NCBI GenBank assembly: GCA_009885275.1
Contig: VFKY01000321.1
Location: 1-23,467, forward strand
Direction of reading: 5' to 3'
Length of the DNA: 23,467 bases
Source of the DNA: Verrucomicrobiota bacterium
GTDB lineage: Bacteria; Verrucomicrobiota; Verrucomicrobiia; Verrucomicrobiales; Verrucomicrobiaceae
The notes beneath the pieces were generated by a model, which was given only the letters and a program-made list of their open reading frames with translations, was not told the DNA's origin and ran no database searches. Positions within the stretch are counted from its first letter, which is position 1. Each line of letters begins with the position of its first letter. Made by a program: the position numbers and the translations under genes. This document shows, one piece after another, positions 15,465 to 22,457 of the stretch.

Positions 15465-17936
15465 TCACTCGTCTTCTCGTGCATAGACGTCGTTTACACT
15501 AATAACAACTCGAAACCCTATTTCGTCACTACGTGTCCACTCAGATACGGGCTTTCTGTATGAGGCAAGTAGCTCTTCCCGTTCTTTGGTTTTCCAGCTG
15601 CCACCACGCACAACACCTAGATTTTTTTGTTGTGGGTTGTCTGAACCGTATCTTTCTTGTACCCACTCCCAAGTATTACCTGTGAGATCTCGTATCCCAT
15701 TGCGTGGATCTGGAGGAAAGGAGCCACTCGGAGCAAGTTCTGGAAAGGAATCATTAAAGTTTTCAATACCATCCGAACGTTTAACCATTTCAGCAGCACT
15801 TTTATCCCACAAGTTGCCGGGAATTGGTTGAGGCGGCCAATTAAATCCCCATGGATAAAAGCCTTCAATGCGTTCATGTCGAGCCGCTGGGGTAATGCCA
15901 CGCTCCCTAGGTAGTCCTGCAGCCATGCTCCACTCATCATCCGTGGGTAAACGATAGCTCTGACTTAAGTCAAGCAATCCCCTTTTACGCTCACTAAATG
16001 TAAGCCATTTACAAAAAAGCTCTGCTTCCAGGCGATTTATATGTGTGATGGGAAAGGTTACATTCTCACTCACATCAATTAAAGGTATAAAATTTGTTGG
16101 GAGGGATCTCAAGAATACTGCATAGTCAGCACGACGTATCTCCATAGTGGAGATCAATACATTTCCGAGCGGCACCAATTCAAGCCCTAGGGAATTCTTC
16201 CATTTTCTACCAAAAGCAATCGCATCTGTTGGGCGTAGTTTTGCGCTCAGATTGAGTGCTTTGGATTCAACAACATCCCCTTTTAATAATTCCCTTTTGT
16301 ATCCTGGCATGTTGATCACAAAGGCGGTATTCCCTACTCTAATACGTGATATCTTCAGAGGTGTAGTGCCAAGAAGCTCTCCATTACTGAGAACTTCAGC
16401 ATTAGGGGGGATGCTCTCAATGATGACTTGTCCGAAATGAAGGCGGGTCAATTCAAGACGTAATGGAGACCATTCACTATGCGAATCAGAACTTTTCTTT
16501 ACGGAGTTATCGGGCTTCCAAGTGTATTCAAAATCAGGGCTCAAAGCACCCGTCATACGATCGCGCTCAGTCAACCAATCACAAAAAGAAGTGGCATCTT
16601 GCTTGGGAACGACAACGGCATATTCAAGTTCCCCTCCTTTATTGTGCAATGAAACCACTTCACCTTCAAATGATTGCATTGTTGCATCAAGAAATTTGTT
16701 AAAGAGGTCAAGATCTACGGGCTTATCGGCAACATGTGTATTTTTTTGCCAGATAAACCTTATATCAAAACTATTTAACCACATCCGACCATCTCGCGGT
16801 TGTTTCGCAATAGCAAGTTCTTCGACGCTCAGCTTCCGTGCATCTGGTGCGGGTATAATATATTGCCAATCGGCTCCGCGATTGATCACGGCAAGCATCG
16901 CCCCCGCGAATAATGCGCTATAGGCCAGCCTCCATGACCCTAAAAAAATACGACGTCCCAATGTGATTGGCTTAGGTATACCAACCTTTTGAAGCTCCAC
17001 TGCAAATTCAGCCACGCTTGCATAGCGATCTTTCAGATTCGGTGCGCAAGCCTTACAAATTACTTCGTTCCATTCGCGCCAGTGCACCCATTCTTTCTCC
17101 GTAAGATCTTCCGGAACCTCTGGAAAATCCATGCGGTCCTTTCCAGAGCTGATCTCATAGAGCACCTTGCCAAGACTATAAATGTCAGCAGCAAATGTCC
17201 CAGGACCCTCAGGTGGTACATATCCTTCTGTTCCCACAAATGAACGCTCACCATGTGCCGCAACTAATCCAATATCAGCAAGCTTGAATACCCCTTTAAC
17301 AAAAATGATATTGGAGGGCTTGATGTCCCGATGCGTCAGTCCGTAACTGTGCATATAACCAAGCGCATCTGCTAGAAATATACCGGCATCTTTGCAAAAA
17401 TCGAGATGTAGCCTGCCGTGATTTTTGAAATCCGTAGCCAAAGTGCGTGGTACATAGGTGTCTACATCAATTTCAGCCCCCTTGAACGCATCGTCACCCA
17501 ACTCCATGACGTAGTAATAGAACCCAGCCATCTCGTTCCACCCGACGTGAAGAACATTGACCAAGCCTTTATGCCCACGGGAAATCGGCTCAAATTGTTG
17601 GATGCCTTCAAATTCACGGTGAAATGTCTTTTCAAAATCAAAGTCCTCTCTCCATACTATTTTTACAGCTCGCAGAGCACCAGTAATTGCTTGAGCTAGC
17701 CAGACCTCACCGTAAGCCCCTGAACCAATACGGCGGATAAGTTTAAAATCGGGAATCGGAATATCATCATCTCTCGATGTCTCCCCCACATCAGGATAAT
17801 TCATTGCCTCGTCATTGCTGGAATCTCTAGTGTCATCATTGATCACTTCGGGCAACGCGCTTCCTGTCTTATTATCATACAATTCCCTCGCTGATTCCTC
17901 AGCGTGGTTTGTTTTTGAGGAAAGATCAGAAGACAT
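15465..17936 (-). CDS. Transmembrane Ser/Thr kinase with PEGA and FGE-like domains
   Basis: An 823-residue receptor-like kinase. The cytoplasmic Hanks-type domain (about 64-315) has the glycine loop IGSGAYGEV (70-78), ATP-binding Lys K92, the catalytic loop HRDIKPSN (202-209), DIG at 221-223 in place of DFG, and GTEGYVPPEGPG in the activation/APE region. All catalytic Asp and Lys are present. A transmembrane helix (about 328-352) leads to an outside part. Residues about 360-480 resemble a fragment of an FGE/SUMF1 fold (FCDWLTERDRMTGALSPDFE). A PEGA domain covers about 502-567 and a full FGE-sulfatase-like domain about 575-812 (YRLPTDDEWSMAAG, NGIRDLTGNTWEWV, VVRGGSW, GFRVVIS). The paired catalytic Cys of true FGEs is absent, so this part probably binds a ligand. 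The sigma factor gene lies 80 bases upstream on the same strand. Confidence 0.92.
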   Translation of the reverse strand: MSSDLSSKTNHAEESARELYDNKTGSALPEVINDDTRDSSNDEAMNYPDVGETSRDDDIPIPDFKLIRRIGSGAYGEVWLAQAITGALRAVKIVWREDFDFEKTFHREFEGIQQFEPISRGHKGLVNVLHVGWNEMAGFYYYVMELGDDAFKGAEIDVDTYVPRTLATDFKNHGRLHLDFCKDAGIFLADALGYMHSYGLTHRDIKPSNIIFVKGVFKLADIGLVAAHGERSFVGTEGYVPPEGPGTFAADIYSLGKVLYEISSGKDRMDFPEVPEDLTEKEWVHWREWNEVICKACAPNLKDRYASVAEFAVELQKVGIPKPITLGRRIFLGSWRLAYSALFAGAMLAVINRGADWQYIIPAPDARKLSVEELAIAKQPRDGRMWLNSFDIRFIWQKNTHVADKPVDLDLFNKFLDATMQSFEGEVVSLHNKGGELEYAVVVPKQDATSFCDWLTERDRMTGALSPDFEYTWKPDNSVKKSSDSHSEWSPLRLELTRLHFGQVIIESIPPNAEVLSNGELLGTTPLKISRIRVGNTAFVINMPGYKRELLKGDVVESKALNLSAKLRPTDAIAFGRKWKNSLGLELVPLGNVLISTMEIRRADYAVFLRSLPTNFIPLIDVSENVTFPITHINRLEAELFCKWLTFSERKRGLLDLSQSYRLPTDDEWSMAAGLPRERGITPAARHERIEGFYPWGFNWPPQPIPGNLWDKSAAEMVKRSDGIENFNDSFPELAPSGSFPPDPRNGIRDLTGNTWEWVQERYGSDNPQQKNLGVVRGGSWKTKEREELLASYRKPVSEWTRSDEIGFRVVISVNDVYAREDE

Positions 17937-17949
17937 GGAATCACTAATT

Positions 17950-17973
17950 TAAAAAAGAGATAAAGCACTCTCT
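17950..17973 (-). terminator. Possible attenuator between sigma factor and kinase
   Basis: On the minus strand AGAGA (17973-17969) pairs with TCTCT (17960-17956) around 8 bases and is followed by a run of T. It sits between the sigma factor stop and the kinase start, where it could lower kinase expression relative to the sigma factor. The 5-bp stem is weak, and chance is a real alternative. Confidence 0.25.
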
Positions 17974-18016
17974 AGTCAGAAACAAATTAATCGATTGTCT
18001 CCCATCACACCAATAC

Positions 18017-18703
18017 TTACAACATGGTGCTTTCAAGAATTTGCACTTCTTTTTTTACGAGAGCGCCTACTCGGTGCTTTGCCAAATATACTTGAGCCGC
18101 GTTGATACCCAACACTTCAGAGGTTTTCTTGACCCCCCAACCTTTCATCACATAGCAATCGAATATCTGGTATTGCCTAGGGGATACCCGGCTCCGGACT
18201 CGCTCAAGCGCTGCACTGGAGATATTGTCTCTCCATTCCTTATCCCACACTTTTTCCAAAATGTTGTCTTTCTCGTGAGTAAGTCGCTCCATGGCAAGAT
18301 CAGCATTGTCAGAGCTCTCATTCCCTTGATCCGCTAAAGATGGTTGACGTTTGCGAGCACGAAAGACATCAAGAATACGCCAGCGGGTCATTTGAAGGAG
18401 CCAGGCTTTGAAGGAGCCAGCACGAGGATCGTATTGCCCTTTTTTAACCTGCCGAGCAATGGCTAATATGGTTTCCTGAACCACATCAAAAGCTTCTTCA
18501 CGGGTCAATCCAGCCTTTGTTGCAACACTAAAAACGAGTCTCCAATAGGTTTGATAGAACTCATCCCAAACCTTTTGATCTTCCCAATTATCAAGTTTCT
18601 CAATGAGACTCTTACGTGTCTTTTCACAGAGTGAACGCTGCTTGCGTTCTTCACTGCTGGATTTTACACTGCTCAAATCGAGAATGATGCTCGCCATAAC
18701 CAT
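18017..18703 (-). CDS. ECF-like RNA polymerase sigma factor
   Basis: A 228-residue sigma-70 family protein with only regions 2 and 4. Region 2 spans about 43-115, with the core-binding DVVQETILAIARQV and the -10-recognising segment FKAWLLQMTRWRILDVFRAR. Region 4 spans about 160-225 (VSPRQYQIFDCYVMKGWGVK ... EVLGINAAQVYLAKHRV), a typical HTH for -35 contact. No region 1.1 or 3 and no anti-sigma gene are present. Instead, the next gene on the strand encodes a transmembrane Ser/Thr kinase. Kinase-linked ECF groups are known in Planctomycetes, Verrucomicrobia and some Proteobacteria, where phosphorylation of the sigma factor replaces anti-sigma control. I infer a similar link here. An ATG two codons downstream is an equally likely start; no clear ribosome binding site was seen. 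Confidence 0.9.
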   Translation of the reverse strand: MVMASIILDLSSVKSSSEERKQRSLCEKTRKSLIEKLDNWEDQKVWDEFYQTYWRLVFSVATKAGLTREEAFDVVQETILAIARQVKKGQYDPRAGSFKAWLLQMTRWRILDVFRARKRQPSLADQGNESSDNADLAMERLTHEKDNILEKVWDKEWRDNISSAALERVRSRVSPRQYQIFDCYVMKGWGVKKTSEVLGINAAQVYLAKHRVGALVKKEVQILESTML

Positions 18704-18790
18704 CAGTTTCTATAACTCAGCCCAGTAAGCAAGAGGAAAGTGATCAATACTATGGCCAAAAAATATGATTTGGGTGAATTTTATCAAAAA

Positions 18791-18826
18791 ACATGAATAC
18801 ACCATGTATCCGCTAGATTTTATAAT
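18791..18826 (+). promoter_or_regulatory. -10-like element with upstream dyad before the pseudo-receiver gene
   Basis: A perfect TATAAT (18821-18826) lies 23 bases before the ATG of the pseudo-receiver gene. No good -35 is present. Where it would be expected lies a small dyad, ACATG-7-CATGT (18791-18807), which might be an activator or alternative sigma site. The region also has to hold the divergent sigma factor promoter. Confidence 0.3.
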
Positions 18827-18849
18827 TTCACAGGTCATCGTATCTCCTG

Positions 18850-19266
18850 ATGTCTGCCAGCGCCATTCCCCCCCTGCCCCGAGTCCTCGTGGCGGATGCT
18901 AGCTTGCCTAATCGTCGACTTATACGTGAGTTATTGACGGCCTTCCGTCTTTGCGAGGTTGATGACGCATCCACCGCAGAGCACGCCTACGAAAGAGTAC
19001 TGGAGAGAGAATATATCTTATTTGTCTTCGCCTTTACTTTGCCGGATATGAGCGGGCCACTATTGGATCGAATGATTGCCAAGATTTATACCCGTTGTCA
19101 CCCTCAGGCGCAGACGGCGCCCCCGGTGGTATTTCTCACTCGATCAGAGGACAGTGCCGCATTTCATGCTATTCACAGGAATGCTCGGGTTAGGGGGGCG
19201 GTTCCTTTGCCTTTAAGTCTTGATGCCTTAATGACTGCTACGGGGTCTATATTGCCAAAAAAATAG
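18850..19266 (+). CDS. Degenerate receiver (pseudo-REC) protein
   Basis: A 138-residue single-domain protein with the CheY-like receiver fold: VLVADASLPNRRLIRELLTA at the start, then FVFAFTLPDMSG, then PVVFLTRSED. The TLPDMSG segment fixes the alignment. P65 corresponds to the conserved Pro four residues after the phospho-acceptor, so that position is A61 rather than Asp. The acidic pair is reduced to one Asp (D16), and the conserved Lys near the end appears replaced (GAVPLPLS). The switch Thr (T136-type, in FLTRS) is kept. It should not be phosphorylated like a normal receiver and may work as a constitutive protein-protein interaction module. It diverges from the sigma factor gene and precedes trpF by 11 bases on the same strand. 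No output domain is present. Confidence 0.8.
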   Translation: MSASAIPPLPRVLVADASLPNRRLIRELLTAFRLCEVDDASTAEHAYERVLEREYILFVFAFTLPDMSGPLLDRMIAKIYTRCHPQAQTAPPVVFLTRSEDSAAFHAIHRNARVRGAVPLPLSLDALMTATGSILPKK

Positions 19267-19277
19267 GGATATCTTGC

Positions 19278-19976
19278 ATGCTCAGTCTAAATCGCAAACT
19301 ATCGAACGCATCTGCGGCGAATGTTTTACTGTCTCAGCGTTTCGTGAAAATTTGTGGGGTAACCCAAAAAAATCAGGCAATCGAAATTTCGGCTATGGGG
19401 GCTGATTTTATTGGTATCAATTTATGGCCACTGTCAAAACGCTATCTGCCATTAGAAAAAGCCTCTTGGTTGTCTGAAATTCCTCGCGCGACATCGGTTG
19501 TGGGAGTGTTTGTCAATGCAGATATCAACTATCTAAAAGAGGTTGCGGCTTCAGGATTGGTTTCCCATCTTCAACTACATGGCGATGAGTCTGCAGATTT
19601 GTGCGCGATGCTAATCGAAGCGGGGCAAAGCATAATTAAGGCCTTTAGAGTTAGCGATGTCTCTATGCTGGACGAAATTGCCGACTATCCAGTAAATGAT
19701 ATACTATTGGATTCATACCATCCGGAACATCGAGGAGGATCTGGTGAGTGCTTTCCTTGGAACTTGGCATTGAAATTCAAGCAAAAGTATCCCAACCGAT
19801 CTTTGTTCTTAGCGGGTGGACTTCATGCCGATAATGTTTCAGAAGCAGTGAGAACCGTTCGCCCCTATGCGGTGGATGTTGCTAGTGGTGTGGAGGACGG
19901 TACTCCTGGTATAAAAAACCTTGAGAAAGTTGCGCGTTTTATCAAACAAGCAAAAGCGGGGGCTCCACTTATTTAA
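19278..19976 (+). CDS. trpF: Phosphoribosylanthranilate isomerase
   Basis: A 232-residue (beta/alpha)8-barrel enzyme of tryptophan synthesis. It converts N-(5'-phosphoribosyl)anthranilate to the carboxyphenylamino-deoxyribulose phosphate in the cytoplasm. The catalytic Cys is C26 in FVKICGVTQ and the general acid Asp is D145 in DILLDSYHP. GADFIGINLWPLSKRYL, VGVFVN, LQLHGDES, LAGGLHADNV and VDVASGVEDGTPGIK are all standard family blocks. The N-terminus has about 20 extra residues before the first beta strand, so a later start is possible. AGGGA overlapping the upstream stop codon, eight bases before this ATG, is a reasonable ribosome binding site. No other trp genes are in the window. It follows the pseudo-receiver gene closely, which suggests co-transcription without an obvious functional link. 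Confidence 0.95.
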   Translation: MLSLNRKLSNASAANVLLSQRFVKICGVTQKNQAIEISAMGADFIGINLWPLSKRYLPLEKASWLSEIPRATSVVGVFVNADINYLKEVAASGLVSHLQLHGDESADLCAMLIEAGQSIIKAFRVSDVSMLDEIADYPVNDILLDSYHPEHRGGSGECFPWNLALKFKQKYPNRSLFLAGGLHADNVSEAVRTVRPYAVDVASGVEDGTPGIKNLEKVARFIKQAKAGAPLI

Positions 19977-20011
19977 GCTCTGCAAAGTTCTATAAAAAAT
20001 TCAGGGAGACT

Positions 20012-22252
20012 TTATTTTTCGGATTGGATGGAGAACTCATTGTCCCCTTGAAAAATTTCACTTATCGAACTTTCCTTGTGCTCATCCATCCATAGATGAA
20101 GCGCACTTTTCATGCGTTCCAAAACTTGCGGGTATGATGCTTTAACATCGTTTTCACAATGTTTATCTTCAAGCAAATCGAATAGCCTATAGATCGCACC
20201 GAACTTGCCTGGCGTATAAATTAATTTAAACCGTTCCGTGCGCAAGCACCGCTCTTTTGTTTTGATGACATCCTGCTGATATTTTTCCTTGAGCACAAAG
20301 TGAAAATCAAACTCTGGATCAATCATGGTTGTTTCATCCATGGGCGGAATATAAAGCGGTTCCTCTCCTTCGATTTTTCTACGAAAGAAAAGATAGCTGG
20401 TTTCTCCATACCAAGCCAGTGACAAATCATTTTCCTTGCCGTTCAAGTATGGTAACAAGCTCACTCCTTCAAATCTGCTCTCCACAGGAACTCCGACTAA
20501 ATCAAGTAAGGTTGGAGCGAAATCGAGTGATCGAACAATCTTGTTTATGGTGCGCCCTTTATTTTCCAATCCTGGAACCCGGATCACGAAAGGAATATTA
20601 TTGCTCTGATCGCCACCGTTAAAGGTAAGCCCATGACCAAAAGTAACGTTGGGTTCAAACAGATCATCTCCATGATCGCCCGTAATCATAACTACGGTAT
20701 TGTCTTTTAAATCCTTTAGATCTTTGGAGTCAATCGACTTCATGATGCGCCCCACACAGTCATCAAACATTTTAACGCATCCGTCATAGAGGCCGACAAT
20801 TTGGTTTACATCCTCTTGTGGCAGTTTTTCCCATTTTTTTCCTATATCAACATTGCCAATAAACTCATCTACATTCAGATCCAGCATGTGCTTATGCGTT
20901 CCACTATAGGTGGGATCTGTCCACAGTTCCGCGTACTCTCTTGGAGTACGGTAGGGTAAATGCGTGCATGAATAAAAGGCAAAAATGACAAAGGGCTTAT
21001 CGTCTTCGTTTCGCTTTTCAAGCCTATCGATGACTTGATTCGTTACGACATCAGGGGTCATGAAATTGGCAAACGATTTAAGCTTGGGAAATAGCCAATG
21101 TCCGACACGATTGTCAAAAAAGAGAGGGAGAATCTGATGATGAAGATAAACCACTTCGCTCATATAGACTTTAAAATTGTCGAAATCGGATACAATAATA
21201 TCCTGGAAACCCATGGGTAATTCATTGAAACCGCAGGCGCACCAGTCACCAATAACGGCAGTATCATAACCTTGAGCTTTCAATGTTGCTGCTAATGCAG
21301 GCATACTAGCATTAGCTTTTGCAACTTGTTCCTTATTCGGAAACATATGCTGAATGCCATGTGTATGGGGATATTGTGACGAAAACATCGTCGTCAAACT
21401 CTCCAGAGTTGATGCCGTAGGAGTAAAGCATTTGGTGAAATTCACCCCCTCTTTAGCAATCTTATCAATATTGGGTGATGTGGGACGTGAGTACCCATTG
21501 CAGGACAGGTGATCCGCTCTTAAGGAATCTGATGCGATAATAAGTATGTTCTTGGGTTTTGGTTTTAGCTTCGGTGGCTCGAGCAATACTTGTGGTTGAT
21601 CCTTAACAAATCCATGTCCGGTTACTACCAATCCAATTAGAATTGCCAGTGGTCCAAGCACGGGCCATGGGAAAATGCGAGCATTACGTTTTAACGTTAA
21701 TCTAATCTCCCGAAGATAAAAAACCCCGCATATAGAGATGGCGATGACTGGAAAAATATAGAGTACAAAAAACTGTACCCCATGTTGAATGGCAACACCA
21801 AACCATTGCCCAAACTTTTGATACCCTTGATCTAGATATTCGAAGTTGCTGAAATAGGGCTTTGCCATCATCAATTGAAAAATGAAGAACCCATATAGGA
21901 TTCCTGAAAATAGCAATGCCCGCCAGATAACCCCCCATTTTCCAAATGATGTAAATTTAAGCCAGACAATAACCAACGGATATATCACCAAAACATAAAG
22001 CAAAGCAACGAGGAGGTAGCCTTTTAGCACTTCAACATTACTCCAGAGAAGATAAAACCAGTGGTCAACCATCGCTACTTCTGTAAAGCGGTTATTGAAT
22101 CCGTAGGTGTTGTGCGCAAAAGTTAGTAGGGCATTGATATAAAGTCCAAAGAGCGTAGCCAACACTGTAATCACAACTATCCTAAAAATAGTCTTCCGGC
22201 TTAGGGGCTCTTCAGTTTTAGGTTTCTTTAATTGCAGGGATGACTCATTCAT
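20012..22252 (-). CDS. Membrane-anchored sulfatase/phosphotransferase-superfamily protein
   Basis: A 746-residue protein with about five N-terminal transmembrane helices (roughly 21-45, 68-98, 108-130, 158-180, 195-215). An extracytoplasmic alkaline-phosphatase-superfamily domain (about 234-740) follows. Metal-binding residues are visible: D242 in IIASDSLRADH and the DHGDD in ITGDHGDDLFEPN followed by FGHG. Aligned on the YPHTHG segment, the position of the sulfatase CxPSR nucleophile is T282 (STLESL). No Cys or Ser can be converted to formylglycine there. Thr nucleophiles are known in LtaS and EptA-type phosphoglycerol and phosphoethanolamine transferases, which share this topology of five helices plus a catalytic domain. 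I therefore favour a head-group transferase or phosphodiesterase over a sulfatase. It is convergent with trpF and divergent from the NHL gene. Confidence 0.85.
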   Translation of the reverse strand: MNESSLQLKKPKTEEPLSRKTIFRIVVITVLATLFGLYINALLTFAHNTYGFNNRFTEVAMVDHWFYLLWSNVEVLKGYLLVALLYVLVIYPLVIVWLKFTSFGKWGVIWRALLFSGILYGFFIFQLMMAKPYFSNFEYLDQGYQKFGQWFGVAIQHGVQFFVLYIFPVIAISICGVFYLREIRLTLKRNARIFPWPVLGPLAILIGLVVTGHGFVKDQPQVLLEPPKLKPKPKNILIIASDSLRADHLSCNGYSRPTSPNIDKIAKEGVNFTKCFTPTASTLESLTTMFSSQYPHTHGIQHMFPNKEQVAKANASMPALAATLKAQGYDTAVIGDWCACGFNELPMGFQDIIVSDFDNFKVYMSEVVYLHHQILPLFFDNRVGHWLFPKLKSFANFMTPDVVTNQVIDRLEKRNEDDKPFVIFAFYSCTHLPYRTPREYAELWTDPTYSGTHKHMLDLNVDEFIGNVDIGKKWEKLPQEDVNQIVGLYDGCVKMFDDCVGRIMKSIDSKDLKDLKDNTVVMITGDHGDDLFEPNVTFGHGLTFNGGDQSNNIPFVIRVPGLENKGRTINKIVRSLDFAPTLLDLVGVPVESRFEGVSLLPYLNGKENDLSLAWYGETSYLFFRRKIEGEEPLYIPPMDETTMIDPEFDFHFVLKEKYQQDVIKTKERCLRTERFKLIYTPGKFGAIYRLFDLLEDKHCENDVKASYPQVLERMKSALHLWMDEHKESSISEIFQGDNEFSIQSEK

Positions 22253-22457
22253 AGCTCTTTCATGCGCTGTGGACGCATGATTTTTTCAACATAACGTTCA
22301 TTTTAAACAGATGCAAGATCGTAAATTAGATCCAGATAAGCAATCAAATTGCCCTGTTTATTCAAGGATTTTTTGAGTGTTTTGATTGATTCAAGAGTCT
22401 CGAGCGTTCTATGTTTTAACCTCATTTATTCCCAATTATATAAGCTTCCAATTCACT
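22253..22457. promoter_or_regulatory. Divergent intergenic region with a hairpin near the phosphotransferase start
   Basis: This 205-base region must hold promoters for both flanking genes; I found no convincing -35/-10 pair. A perfect 7-bp hairpin (tcatgcg 22260-22266 with cgcatga 22274-22280, 7-base loop), followed on the plus strand by T6, lies only seven bases upstream of the minus-strand ATG at 22252. On the minus strand it would be a leader hairpin next to the ribosome binding region (aaagag). On the plus strand it looks like a terminator with no gene in front of it. Confidence 0.45.

Noticed and set aside
15465..17936. Functional formylglycine-generating enzyme acting on the nearby 'sulfatase'
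   Set aside because: The FGE-like domain lacks the catalytic Cys pair, and the sulfatase-like protein lacks a Cys or Ser at its nucleophile position. The apparent enzyme-substrate pairing does not hold.
19977..20011. Terminator between trpF and the convergent phosphotransferase gene
   Set aside because: Only a 5-bp AT-rich pairing with a long loop is present; it is too weak to call.
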